Source of the DNA: Prorocentrum cordatum
Taxonomy: Eukaryota; Sar; Dinophyceae; Prorocentrales; Prorocentraceae
Length of the DNA: 64,000 nt
NCBI GenBank assembly: GCA_963575745.1
Contig: CAUYUJ010020582.1
Span: 382,583-446,582 of the forward strand
Direction: 5' to 3'
Program-made: the position numbers and the translations under genes
The notes under the pieces: generated by a model
Databases searched by the model: none
The model's input: only the letters and a program-made list of their open reading frames with translations
Told to the model about the DNA's origin: nothing
Shown here: one piece after another, positions 30,538 to 39,870 of the stretch
Layout: every line of letters starts with the position of its first letter
Position numbering within the stretch: the stretch's first letter is position 1

Positions 30538-32393
30538 GAGACTGGGCTGAGCAAAACGGGGGGAGGAGGGGAGGAGTCACCACCTGCTGCAGTAGAGAAC
30601 TCCTCGACGTGCTGCTGGGTTCCACTGGCAGAGACTCGAATAAGCTCCTGAATCCAACCAGAAACTTGCAGCCACCACTTGATTGACATATCTGAATGCG
30701 CTCTTGTTGGCGCGGGCGCTGAAATCGGCAAAGTTTTAAATTCCCTCGCAACTCCACGACCTTTGTAATGCCAAGCTCGATCTGGTGGTACCTCAAGTAC
30801 ACGACACAGAAAATTCTCAAAAACTGACGTAAATCTTCCGTAGTCTGATCCCAGCTCGATGGCAGTCTCGGGATCATACTTATACGAGAGGCTGTCTTGT
30901 ATCCAATCTGGCGGTAGGGTCCACTCACAGTGCTGGAGAGTGTTGTTGTCAATGGTGGCCCAAAGCTTATCCAGATCTTCAACCATCCACTCTAAATACT
31001 TGGCTGGGTGGCAGTCCTGAGCTACAGGCTTGACCTCGGAAGTCTTGTGGTCATAAATATGCGACTGCCACATCTGCTGAAGCGCCTCGGAGTCGAAGTC
31101 GAAAAAATCTCGATGTAGAAACTTGCGAGCCTCCTCTGGGTATTTCGTGCACGAGCTGGCCTGCTGAGGTTGCGCCAAGGACTCCTCGTCTTCAGACTCG
31201 GGTTCAGGAAGTTCTTGCTCGAGATCCTCCGGGTGGTCCAGAGCTCGTGGCTGCCGTCGCCGCTCCAACTCCAATTTCTTCCTCGACCGTTTGCTGTTGG
31301 GGTCACCCTTTAACTTGGTGGGCAGCGGTGGCAGGAACATCTTCGGTAGGTCCAAGACTCGACGTGCAGACTGTTGTGCAGAAACATTCAACTCCAAAAT
31401 CATGCCGTAGTGGTCACCACCCTCAGCATCCAGCTGGATCGCATCATGAAAAAGTGTAGAGAAGTCCTGAGAAGCCACAGCATAGTCGATAATTCGCTGC
31501 CCCTTGCCCCTCGTGGACGTGTGGGCGATGCCAGGTGGGTGGTAAAAATGTCCCTTCCACTTACGAATCCAAGAGGCCATCTCCAGGGGGGTAGCGTTGA
31601 AATCTCCCATGATGATCCAAGGCCCCGCATGATTGTCCAACAGCGCCGAAATAGTGAGAAGCTTTGCGACATCGATGGGTGCTTCCAACCCCACTGAGAC
31701 AGTCAAATAAGCACCAATCACTAGCAGCGGGACTCTGGCGATCTTCCACTCGACCGCCACCACATCCTTGAAGGACAAGGGCCCCGATAACTTCTGCTTG
31801 CTGCTGACGTCAACTAAGCCGATCGCGTTGTCAGGGTCGTCCGACAAGTGGCGAAAAGAAGACCAGCAAAGATGTTGACGGATACCCAGAACAATGCCAC
31901 CTGCCTTCTTCACGTAGGTCGTGGGGTATGCTGGAGAAACAATACCTTGCCATTTGTGCTGCTTCAGCGTGCTCAAAATATCCTGAGTGTCGCAAGCCAG
32001 CACGTGCGTCTCGGGCATGATGATGATATCAACATCACTCTCTGCAAAAAGCTTGGTGGCTTTGTGCCCCCACATAGAAAGATTGTGCAATAGCAATCGC
32101 CGAGCTTCTGGTGCCGCATTCTGAGATTGTCTCGGCTTCGGGTACAGACGAATCGTGCTACCCGCACTTTTGTGGAGCCACGGCAGCGTCAGCGAAGGTC
32201 GCCGACGAGGGCGGGTTGCCCCTGGCTTCTGCCAGAACCCGCTGCACTCGCTCCTGGGACGCCTTCGCCTTCGGGGGCGCCTCACCTGCCGCCGCCTCCT
32301 GGGGCTGCGAGGGAGGCGCTGCTGCAGCAGCAGCGGCAGTGGCTGCTGCCGAGGCCGCGGCGCGCTGCCCAGCAGAGGGTGCTGCCTGACCAT
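30489..32393 (-). CDS. LINE: AP-like endonuclease (N-terminal part of ORF2)
   Basis: Endonuclease/exonuclease/phosphatase-fold domain that nicks target DNA to prime reverse transcription. Counting from the codon at 32447, the signature residues are N122 (LLHNLS), E146 (IIMPETH), the GDFN motif at 281-284 (WIIMGDFNATP), D321 (RIIDYAVAS) and D345/H346 (GGDHYGM). The set is complete. Residues before about 85 overlap ORF1 in another frame and are probably not translated as such; the first in-frame ATG is at 32393. The frame is -1 relative to ORF1, so either internal initiation or a frameshift is needed. The C-terminal 250 residues are acidic and charged and link to the RT, ending at 30489 just past the A7 run where the RT frame takes over. 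Confidence 0.93.
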   Translation of the reverse strand: MVRQHPLLGSAPRPRQQPLPLLLQQRLPRSPRRRRQVRRPRRRRRPRSECSGFWQKPGATRPRRRPSLTLPWLHKSAGSTIRLYPKPRQSQNAAPEARRLLLHNLSMWGHKATKLFAESDVDIIIMPETHVLACDTQDILSTLKQHKWQGIVSPAYPTTYVKKAGGIVLGIRQHLCWSSFRHLSDDPDNAIGLVDVSSKQKLSGPLSFKDVVAVEWKIARVPLLVIGAYLTVSVGLEAPIDVAKLLTISALLDNHAGPWIIMGDFNATPLEMASWIRKWKGHFYHPPGIAHTSTRGKGQRIIDYAVASQDFSTLFHDAIQLDAEGGDHYGMILELNVSAQQSARRVLDLPKMFLPPLPTKLKGDPNSKRSRKKLELERRRQPRALDHPEDLEQELPEPESEDEESLAQPQQASSCTKYPEEARKFLHRDFFDFDSEALQQMWQSHIYDHKTSEVKPVAQDCHPAKYLEWMVEDLDKLWATIDNNTLQHCEWTLPPDWIQDSLSYKYDPETAIELGSDYGRFTSVFENFLCRVLEVPPDRAWHYKGRGVAREFKTLPISAPAPTRAHSDMSIKWWLQVSGWIQELIRVSASGTQQHVEEFSTAAGGDSSPPPPVLLSPVSKKTSQDSVEKRLLGA

Positions 32394-33432
32394 CGCCTGC
32401 GGCAGGGGCAGCAGGCTGGTCTCCACCTGCAGGCTGCTCCTCACCACGATCTTTACCTTCAGCAGCTGCCTCGCCTTGAGCTCCCACGCGTCGACCCTTG
32501 GAGGCCATGCGAGCCTTCAACTCCTTGAACTGTTGTCTGCGAGCACCCAGTTGAGCAGCTGCTGGGCCAATCGCCGCACTGATCGCCTGCTTGATCTCCT
32601 GTGCCAGCGAAATCTTGTGCTTCTGCCAAGCCTCGATGTCTTCCTTGGCCAGGTCCAGATCGGCGAAGTCGAAGGCCTCGCCGTCCTCGAACTCGAACAG
32701 TTGCCCGAGCTCGTCGCCCTCGTCGAGAAAGCTGGACAGGTTGAGCTTGGGCTTGGGATCGGCGGCAGCGGCGACACGTGCAGCACCTTCTCGACTCTTG
32801 AGGCGCTGGAGGTCTTGCTCCAACTGCTGCTCATGGGCCAGCCTGGCGTCAGCTGCATCTTGCGCAGCCTGCTCCACAGCCGCCCGAGCCCGTGCCAGCC
32901 AGTCGGTGCACTCCTGTTCGTGAGCGATCGCCTTCGCAAGGGATTCATCGGCCTTGCGAGCAGCCACTGCCAGCCGCTGTGCCTCTCTCTCACGCTCGAG
33001 GCTGGGCTTGACTGGGGCGGCGGCAGCTGGCGGCGGAGCGTCCTCGAACTCCTTCTTGAGCGCCGCCAAGCGCTCGCCATGCTGCGGGGCGCGACGCAGC
33101 AAAGCCTCGAACAGCTGGTCGGTCGAGGGAGCGAACGGGTTGGCACTGCCGTCGCCGAGGGTGGCCGCCGTGGCTGCCGCCCCTGGAGGAGCCCACTGCC
33201 CTGGGGGCGGCCGTACGAAGGGGCTTGGTGGGTGTCCTGGCTGTGCTGTGCCAGGTAGTGCGGGCGGTCCACGGCTCCACGACCCTGCATCACGAGGTGG
33301 AGGCTGGCCCCCGACAGGACGCAGAAGACCTTCGCACTGCCAGCATGTCGTGTGCCGCTTCCAATTCCACTTGTAGCGACAACCGTCATGAGGACAAGAC
33401 ACGTAGCCACGCGCCGCCACAGGCTTCCCCAT
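32158..33432 (-). CDS. LINE ORF1: zinc finger and coiled-coil protein
   Basis: Probable RNA-binding partner of the element RNA, about 424 residues from the ATG at 33432. This is the first in-frame ATG after an upstream stop at 33537-33535. Residues 10-34 hold two Cys pairs, CPHDGC and CWQC, with WNWKRH between them. The pattern resembles a RanBP2-type finger and often starts ORF1 in dinoflagellate LINEs (from memory). A Pro/Ala-rich linker follows, then a long charged helix-forming region (about residues 105-225, rich in AALKKEFED and EREREAQRLA-type heptads), a short acidic stretch (LGQLFEFEDGEAFDFADLDL), and an Ala/Gln-rich tail. There is no RRM or retroviral knuckle. It overlaps the start of the endonuclease frame. 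Confidence 0.8.
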   Translation of the reverse strand: MGKPVAARGYVSCPHDGCRYKWNWKRHTTCWQCEGLLRPVGGQPPPRDAGSWSRGPPALPGTAQPGHPPSPFVRPPPGQWAPPGAAATAATLGDGSANPFAPSTDQLFEALLRRAPQHGERLAALKKEFEDAPPPAAAAPVKPSLEREREAQRLAVAARKADESLAKAIAHEQECTDWLARARAAVEQAAQDAADARLAHEQQLEQDLQRLKSREGAARVAAAADPKPKLNLSSFLDEGDELGQLFEFEDGEAFDFADLDLAKEDIEAWQKHKISLAQEIKQAISAAIGPAAAQLGARRQQFKELKARMASKGRRVGAQGEAAAEGKDRGEEQPAGGDQPAAPAAGDGQAAPSAGQRAAASAAATAAAAAAAPPSQPQEAAAGEAPPKAKASQERVQRVLAEARGNPPSSATFADAAVAPQKCG

Positions 33433-33572
33433 GTCGTCAGGCGGGACGAGAGGAAGCTCACCTGCGGGCTGCAGGAGGCACACGGAGAGTTGAACAAAGC
33501 TGTCGGGCTTAAAAGCCCTGGCACTAGCCGCGGACTAGCGGTATCCACTTGTTCCCCTGTGGAACAAAGCAT
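33433..33572 (-). other. LINE 5' untranslated region
   Basis: About 140 bp between the spliced leader and the ORF1 ATG. An upstream ATG lies immediately after the leader (33572-33570), in another frame that stays open for about 350 codons but has no recognisable protein features. The ORF1 frame has a TAG at 33537-33535. Confidence 0.7.
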
Positions 33573-33594
33573 CTTGAGCCAAAATGGCTACGGA
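33573..33594 (-). other. Dinoflagellate spliced-leader sequence (22 nt)
   Basis: On the minus strand the sequence starts TCCGTAGCCATT and ends GGCTCAAG. It matches the 22-nt dinoflagellate spliced leader over its whole length, with T at the variable first base. This leader is normally added to mRNAs by trans-splicing and is not encoded next to genes. Its presence at the 5' border of the LINE means the inserted copy was made from a trans-spliced RNA. A stand-alone SL RNA gene is unlikely: a coding region follows directly, with no GT splice donor after AAG. Confidence 0.93.
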
Positions 33595-33597
33595 CGA

Positions 33598-33668
33598 GAG
33601 GGAGGAGGAGGAGGAGGAGGAGGAGGAGGAGGAGGAGGAGGAGGAGGAGGAGGAGGAGGAGGAGGAAG
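33598..33668 (+). repeat. (GGA)n tract at the LINE 5' border
   Basis: About 23 GGA/GAG triplets separated from the spliced leader by only about 3-5 bp. Confidence 0.95.
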
Positions 33669-36049
33669 CCCCCGCGCCGTCGGCCGCAATCGGACGCTAC
33701 AGTGCTTCGCACGCGGCCGTGGAGCAGAAGCGAGAGGCCCTCGGATGTCTCTGGAGCTCCCTGCGTGTACGTCCCGCGGTGGTGCCCGGGAGGCCTCCAG
33801 AGGCCCGAGGAGTGCCGAAAGCGTCCACAGCTTGCAGCCTCGGGCGTCGAGCCTCGACGCAAAGGCGTCCGTCGAAGGCTGCAGGGGCGCTTGCCGACCG
33901 AGGGCTAATCTCCCGGGCCAGCGCTGACCTGGGTCAGCCAGCGCCACGCCTGGAAGCCCGGGCTGGCCGCGAAGCAGCTCCCGAGCCCGGCCCAGCAGAG
34001 GGGGGGGAAGAACGGGTGTCGGCCCCGCATGGCTCCCAAGCCCAGGTCGGCCAGAAAGGCACCAGAGGGGGCGGGGTGATTGGGCGTGGGTGATAACTGG
34101 GGGTTTTGTGTGCTGGCGCAATCTCTGCTCGCGTGCCCCCTCCGCAACTATTTCGTCTCAGGGCCCCTCAGGTGCAAGTTTTTCGGGGTGAGCGGGCGGG
34201 GGCCATAACTTGCGGCGATGCGCCACGTGTACCCCCTGAAGTGCATAGTGGCGACCGCTGTGGTGGCCGTCCTGGGCTGGCTGGACGCGTCGCTGGGTGT
34301 CGGCCTCCATGCCAGTTTCTCAGCTACCGCGTTCTACGCAGCTGGGCCAAGTGATGGCCATGAGTGTGAGGAGGAGGAGAAGAGGAGGAGGAGGAGGAGG
34401 AGGAAGAAGAGGAGGAGGAGGAGGAGGAGGAGGAGGAGGAGGCGGCAGGCACCGGCAAAGGGGAGGCGCCAGGTGCTTCCCCAGAAGAGAAGAGGGAGGA
34501 GTTGCCGCCAGGGACGCCCTGCGACCTGCGATGATGCACTCACAGGTGGTGTTGTGGCGGCCCCCCTCTCAGCGAGGCCCTCGGGTACGGATCCGCCGCC
34601 AGCCATGGCCGAACGGGGCGAGCGCCCCGGCAGCCGAGCAGCGACGGAAGAGGCCGCGGAGGCGAAGCGCGTCTGGACTCTCTCGCCTACGACGGCGCCT
34701 GGACGAGCCGCTCGGCGGCGACCCGGCGGCGCAGGAGAGCGACGCCCACGGCCCCGCGCAGCGGAGCGGGACCCGCCCCTGCCCCTCGCCCCGCGCTGGT
34801 GGGCCAGCCACCTGGGCGCGAGGCGCCCAGCGAGGACCTCTTCGAGACCCAGGGCGCGGTGGGAGCGGAGGAGGCGCAGGAGCGCGGCGGGAGCCAGGCG
34901 AGGGAGGCACCAACAAGCGCTGAGACCGCCGATGAGAAGGAGACCACGAGTGGAGCGGCCCCTCCACCGCCGCCCGAGGACCCGCCAGGAAAGGGCTCGC
35001 TTCCTCCAGGGGAGGTTGGGGAGCCGCGTGGCGGCGGGACTGACGCAAGGACGCGATCTGCAGAGGATCGCGGCATGGCCTGGGTGGGTCGAAATGGAGC
35101 TGCAGTGACCTGGCGAACGAGTCGGACACGCCTTGGGAGCTCGTCTGCACCAGCTGACGGCCCTCTTGGCAGTCCCGGTCGACGCCATGGTACGGTGCTT
35201 GTTCGGCGCCTATTGGGCCAACTTGCAGTGGGCCGCTATGGGCTTGGAGGGCTACTGTGCTAGGCTCGGTGGTCAGGATCGTGATCTGGTTCCTGAGGAA
35301 CTTCTTTGAATGCTGCAGCTACGTCACGAACACCGTGAAGGGCTGCAAGCATGGGCGCAAGACCGGTCACGACGTGCGTGTAGCTTTGGAGGGGGTCTCC
35401 GACGCGGAGCTTGTGTGGCACCGGGCCCGATGAGGCGGAGCCCTTCACCGAGAAATACGTGACTGACGAAGTCAGGACCCGAGGAGGTCACGAGACGACG
35501 ATGCCAAAGAACCTGCTGATCCTGTCGGGCGGCTCCGTGGCCAGGCTTGAGCGAGGACCGCTCAAGGGCAGTCGAGTCACGTGGCACGGCTACGTCCGTC
35601 GCTTCACAGATGTGCGGGACAGCTCTCACCGTCACCTCGAGAGTCGGACCTGGACGCCACCCTGGGCGAGGAGGGCGTCGGCACGGTGCACCTGTGCGCC
35701 TCCAGCACCTGCACGGTGCCCGATGACGGCAAAAAGATCGTGCACTTCCGCTCCTCGTGCGCGACGGATCCCAGCAGCACGATCAGTGTGGCGGGCTTGG
35801 CGAAGCGCTCCCCATCAGCCAGGGCGCTCGAGGGCGGCCGCATACGCTGCTCATGGGCATGCAAATGCGTGGGGAAGCTGGGGAGGAGGGCTTGCGGGCG
35901 CTGCGCTAGGAGGCGCCCGAGGCACCCTCGCCCTGGCAGCTGGCCTAAGGACGTGGAGTTGATGGGCCCCAGCTCGGAGACGGAGTCGGCACCGAGCGTG
36001 GGCGTCTGCGATGCGGATTGGATCGCCAACCAATCAACGGGCACTATTC
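33669..36049. other. Unassigned GC-rich sequence with one GGA tract
   Basis: GGA tract at 34366-34443. The rest is GC-rich with long overlapping frames on both strands, none with a recognised domain. A single-exon gene is not supported; short exons of a host gene cannot be excluded by eye. Confidence 0.45.
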
Positions 36050-36209
36050 TTAGGTCGGGCATGTCCTCATACAGGGGGACTTTGGACGGAAATTCTAAAA
36101 TAGTCAAAACATGTTCCACAATGATCAAAGCATAGTCGAAATATCGTCCCCAGACTATTGCTTGACTATTTCTGAATATTCCTCCTGTAGAGGGACAGGC
36201 CCGCCTGCA
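36050..36209 (+). mobile_element. MITE-1 element, complete
   Basis: 160 bp. Left end TTAGGTCGGGCATGTCCTCA; the right end is diverged (GACAGGCCCGCCTGCA). Flanks CACTATTC (36042-36049) and CACTAATC (36210-36217) match at 7 of 8 positions. Confidence 0.9.
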
Positions 36210-36707
36210 CACTAATCACATCTTGTGCCCGAAGGGTTGCAAGGGCTCGACGAGGGCGGAGCTTGTGACGATGAGCATCAAGGACACGGCCATCTCCCAC
36301 GTACGAGAGGCGCCAGAGGTGTGAGCGGCACGAGGAGCTTCGGGGCGTGTCCCTGTCACGCCCTGGCCTGCGAGGCCCGGGCGGCGGCGAGGAAATGCGC
36401 TCGTGCCCATGGCCATCACGAGACGACGACGGAGAAGGACGGACTCCCTCTGTGGGCAGCGCGCGCTGTGGACCGTGCCGCGTCTTGGCGCAGTAGGTCC
36501 GCCACCCCTCAGCCGAGGGAGGAAGACAGCAACACCGCCAATAAGCTCGACACCCCAGGCAGGAAGCCAGACCGCCCAACCACGGCTGTCCGATACGACA
36601 GCCCAAGAACCAAGGAGCGGGCGGGCTCGAGCTGGCTGGCATAGGTGCGAGATCCGATGGCGGACGCTGGCGCCGGATGGGAGGCTTGCTGCCGCTTCCC
36701 GGCCCTC
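36210..36707. other. Unassigned sequence
   Basis: No gene or repeat is recognised. Confidence 0.45.
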
Positions 36708-36856
36708 GACGAGCGCGTTCCACTACTCGCAAAGTAACTACTCGCAAATGGCCTGGATCCCTCGCGGGGGATCTACGATACGTTATATCAAAGCAGGCAG
36801 GTGTTTCTTCGGACATTTGCGAGCAGGCACTTTGCGAGTAATGGACTGCGCTCGGC
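36708..36856. mobile_element. IR-4 inverted-repeat element, copy 1
   Basis: 149 bp. The left arm GACGAGCGCGTTCCACTACT then CGCAAAGTAACTACTCGCAA pairs imperfectly with the right arm ending CTTTGCGAGTAATGGACTGC then GCTCGGC. Centre GGCCTGGATCC and GCGGGGGATCT. Second copy at 41326-41460. Confidence 0.85.
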
Positions 36857-38218
36857 GAGGCCCGCTTCATCGGCCCCTCTACGGACTCCGCGGAGGACGA
36901 CCCCCGGACCGACGTCGAGGATGCCGGGCTGTTCGCCACCTTCTCCACTCAGGACGGCGCGCTGCCCCGCCCCCCGTCGGGAGCTGTGAGAGGAGCTCCT
37001 CAGCTCCCGGCCGCCCAGGATCCGCTGGCGCGCAGGCGCGGCACGGAGGCTCTCCGAGCGTCAACTTGGCGACGAGCACGGGGGGGAAGTGAGAAGGGGC
37101 GGGGGAGAAGCGAGCAGGGGCAAGCATCGCCTCCGGAGGCGCTCGAGGCCCAGGGGCCGCAATATACTGCCCCATCCCAGGAAGCCTGCGATCGGAGGAG
37201 CTCTCGAGGCGGGGCTCGGAAGAGCGCAGGCGCAGGGCGAGGCCCAGAGGAGATGCGCTCCCCGCCTCCCCCTCGCGACGAACTGCCCGGCCAAGAGAGC
37301 GGACCGCTACGCGGAGGAGGAGGAGGGAGAGGGGGAGGAGGAGGAGGAGGAGGAAAAGGAGGAGGAGGAGGAGGAGGAGGAGGAGGAGGAGGAGGAGGAG
37401 GGCCGCGGACTCCATGGCCGCGGACAGTGGTACGGGCCCGCGCGAGTTCCTGGTCGAGCTCCTCGACGCTGCGGATGCGATGCACGACGGGAGCGCTGGA
37501 GAGATTTGGACTCCGCTTGCTGCGGGGCTGCCAGGCGAGGTGGAGATCAAGGAGCTTGAGGGAGCAGAGGAGCCGGCGCTGCCCCAGTCGCCCTGGCAGA
37601 AGCCGCCCCAGGCGCGCTTGGGCGCCATGATCCCCAGCGCCTTGGAGCCCTCCAGGAGTGGAGACGAGGGCGCAGGTGCTACGATTCAAACGCCACTTTT
37701 TAATGTTGATAGACGCGCGAAGCGCGGCCCGCGGGGTCAGGTTTGGTGTTTTGAGATCGCCAGTTTCGGCGCGGACATTGACATTTTGGGTCCTGGGGCG
37801 CCGCCACGTCGCGGGAAAAACTTGCGCTTGATTTCGAGGATGGATGTAGGAGCGGACATGCACGATCCGCGGGGTGGATGGCACGCCGGGCCGCCTCTGC
37901 CGCCCCCCACGGCCCCCCCGCCTCCGACAAGCGCCCCGCCAGGTCTGGGGCTCGTTGGCTTCGGGCAGCGGCCGCCTGCTCGTCAGCACGCTCCTCGAGT
38001 AGATAGCCAGGTCTCTCTCCGCTTCGGGCGGAGCGAGCTCAGCGTCGCCCTGCCCTGGCCAGGAGCGGACCCCTTGTCGCTCGCGGAAGCGGCGACCCGC
38101 CCCAGAGCATGGCGCACCAGAGCGTCCACCGGAAGAGAAGAAACGTTGGCGTCGGCACCCCCAGGGTCGGAGCTCGGCACAGGCTTGCAGAACCAGCCGA
38201 GGGCGGCCGAGGGTACCC
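36857..38218. other. Unassigned sequence with a GGA tract
   Basis: GGA tract at 37312-37402. The sequence 37690-37840 is less GC-rich than its surroundings but not recognised. No gene is supported. Confidence 0.45.
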
Positions 38219-38478
38219 TTCGGTCGGGCATGGCCTCCTGCAGGGGAATTTTGGAAGAAACATGCAAACAACGCAAACAAATGCACCCCAAATCGTCAAA
38301 ACAGAATCGAAAAGTCGTCCCCAGGTTACTTGTTGTGACTATGTTTGGACATTCCTCATGTAGAGAGTAGGCGGAGGAGGAGGAGGAGGAGGAGGAGGAG
38401 GAGGAGGAGGAGGAGGAGGAGGAGCAGGAGGAGGAGGAGCAGGAGGAGGAGGAGGAGGAGGAGACATGCCCGACTTGA
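38219..38478 (+). mobile_element. MITE-1 element with GGA tract inside its right terminus
   Basis: Left end TTCGGTCGGGCATGGCCTCC, typical body, then CATTCCTCATGTAGAGAG at the start of the right terminus. The terminus is broken by about 95 bp of GGA/GCA triplets (38370-38462) and resumes with ACATGCCCGACTTGA. Flanks GGGTACCC and TGGCACCC match at 6 of 8 positions, so the outer ends are original and the tract arose within the element. Confidence 0.92.
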
Positions 38479-38886
38479 TGGCACCCTGCCCAGCACTGGC
38501 AGGGCCGAGCAGCCTGTCTGTGGCGCGGCGCGGGGCTCTGCGACGGCCTGGCGGCCGCGCTCTGCCCGGGGCCCTGCTGGGCAGAGGCGCGCCTCACGCG
38601 CTGCGGTCCCTCGGTGAGAACTCACAAGCCTCGAACTTATCGGGCGCTAGTAGAACTGGGTTTAGTGGAACCTGGTTTAGTGATCTGTACCGGGGGCGCC
38701 ACCCCGTCACATTTCCACTGACCGGAACTGCCGTCACCCGAAAAGACACCAGCTATGGCAAACCTGGTGTAGTGATTCTGGCCAATTCGAAGGCTCCGGG
38801 GCCCTACCACTAACCGGGTCCCCTCACCCAGGGTCCTGGCCATACCCGAACTTATCCCTAGCCCCAAGATTGACACGCCAAAAGGC
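38479..38886. other. Unassigned sequence with GTTTAGTG words
   Basis: Contains GGGTTTAGTGGAACCTGGTT and related GGTGTAGTGATTC and CCACTAACCGGG words that partly pair, perhaps a decayed inverted-repeat element. No gene. Confidence 0.4.
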
Positions 38887-38943
38887 GATGACAATCTTAG
38901 GGATGCACCCTCAGAAACTGAGGGAATCCCTGAGATTGGCATC
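38887..38943. other. Strong hairpin
   Basis: GATGACAATCTTAGGGATGC then ACCCTCAG pairs with CTGAGGGAATCCCTGAGATT then GGCATC across an AAA loop, giving a stem of about 25 bp with few mismatches. No terminator or RNA-gene context is visible. Confidence 0.75.
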
Positions 38944-39006
38944 GTGATGAGGCGATGCCCCCCATAGGGACAGGGACATGTTCCAGGCCGGTAACAGAAC
39001 TCCCGC

Positions 39007-39246
39007 TCTTAGTGGGCCCTGGAAACGGCCGTTTTTTACCGGTTCCGTTTTGCCGTTTGTTTTGCTGGTTCTGGCGCCGCTTTTTTACAGGTTCCGTCGC
39101 CGTTGTTTTACCAGTTCTGGCTCCAGTTCCAATCCCATGGAGCCGTTCTTTGCCGTTTCCGGTCGCCGTTTTTTTGCCGTTTCCATTTTCGAGACACTTT
39201 TTCGGAAACGGTGAAAAAGCGGCCCTGCCGTTTCCGGGGCCCACTA
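39007..39246. mobile_element. IR-8 inverted-repeat element with 9-bp target duplication
   Basis: 240 bp. The left end TCTTAGTGGGCCCTGGAAAC matches the right end read on the other strand (TAGTGGGCCCCGGAAACGGC). The interior is made of CCGTTTCCG/TTGCCG words, so arms and core can fold. AACTCCCGC flanks both ends (38998-39006 and 39247-39255). The Lys/Asn/Gly-rich frame on the minus strand is a by-product. Confidence 0.9.
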
Positions 39247-39279
39247 AACTCCCGCCACCCTCTTTCGCTCCATCAGTAA

Positions 39280-39476
39280 GGGAACGAAGAATGACATAAA
39301 CATACACACTCGGAGGTCCGCGCGGATTTCTCGGATCGGCGCTGGACCCTCCTCCCTGGCGCGCGGAGCGCGCCAGGGCCGGCGCCAGAGGCGCCGCCAG
39401 GGGCCCCCAGCGCCGAGCCGAGAAATGCGCGCGGATCTCCGAATTATGATGTTTATGTCATTGCTCGCTCCCCTAA
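39280..39476. mobile_element. IR-3 inverted-repeat element, copy 2
   Basis: Arms contain AATGACATAAACAT (39290) and its complement ending at 39462, then GGAG.TCCGCGCGGATTTCT and its complement. The core CTCCCTGGCGCGCGGAGCGC matches the copy at 18982-19190. It begins only about 35 bp after IR-8. Confidence 0.88.
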
Positions 39477-39774
39477 TCAAGTTCCCGACTTACATCACGA
39501 ATGCCAGGGTGTACCGTTTCGTTTGCGGCCTGCCATCACGGGGGACGAGATCACACACGCATGCGCACCTGCCAGACTACTGCATGGACTGTGCCAACTT
39601 CCATGCGACCCCGGAGGCAGACATGGACAACTTCGCTCCCCCAAAGGGACTGCAGGTTGGAGACCATGCCCAAGCACGCCACCAAGGTGGTACAATGGCT
39701 CCAGGATGCCAAGCGGGAAGCACGGGCGTGGTCGTGCTTCCATGGCCAGCAGCACTACGACCAGCAGACGCGCC
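39477..39774. other. Unassigned sequence
   Basis: No gene or repeat is recognised. Confidence 0.45.
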
Positions 39775-39870
39775 CGAGGCGCGCCGCCCGGGGACCCCGT
39801 GCGCGGATCCAAGAGATCCGCGCGGAGCGCCGACAGTTTCTGTTCATAGCGCTTTTGTTATTCTTCGACT
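39775..39870. mobile_element. IR-3 right-half fragment
   Basis: GAGATCCGCGCGGAGCGCC followed by GACAGTTTCTGTTCATAGCG matches the right arm of IR-3 copy 1. The left arm is not found. Confidence 0.7.

Larger units (their letters stand above)
26889..33594 (-). mobile_element. Near-complete non-LTR retrotransposon (LINE) with spliced leader
   Basis: On the minus strand in order: spliced leader (33594-33573), about 140 bp of 5' untranslated sequence, ORF1 (33432-32158), AP-like endonuclease (to 30489), reverse transcriptase (to 28388), CCHC finger plus RNase H plus C-terminal Cys pairs (to 26966), about 77 bp of 3' untranslated sequence, then a (TCC)n tract. The order ORF1-endonuclease-RT-CCHC-RNase H is that of I/Jockey-like LINEs. 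Catalytic residues are intact in all three enzyme domains. Damage is limited to one in-frame TGA and one probable extra A in a run of seven. Both outer borders are (TCC)n on the element strand, so no target duplication can be read. It is a recent insertion that is probably inactive as it stands. Confidence 0.93.

Noticed and set aside
32517-33572. 350-codon minus-strand frame starting at the ATG just after the spliced leader
   Set aside because: It overlaps ORF1, which has the zinc finger, coiled coil and balanced charged composition. The overlapping frame is Ser/Arg-rich and featureless.
38887-38943. Rho-independent-type terminator
   Set aside because: The stem is strong but there is no T run, no adjacent gene, and the window is eukaryotic.
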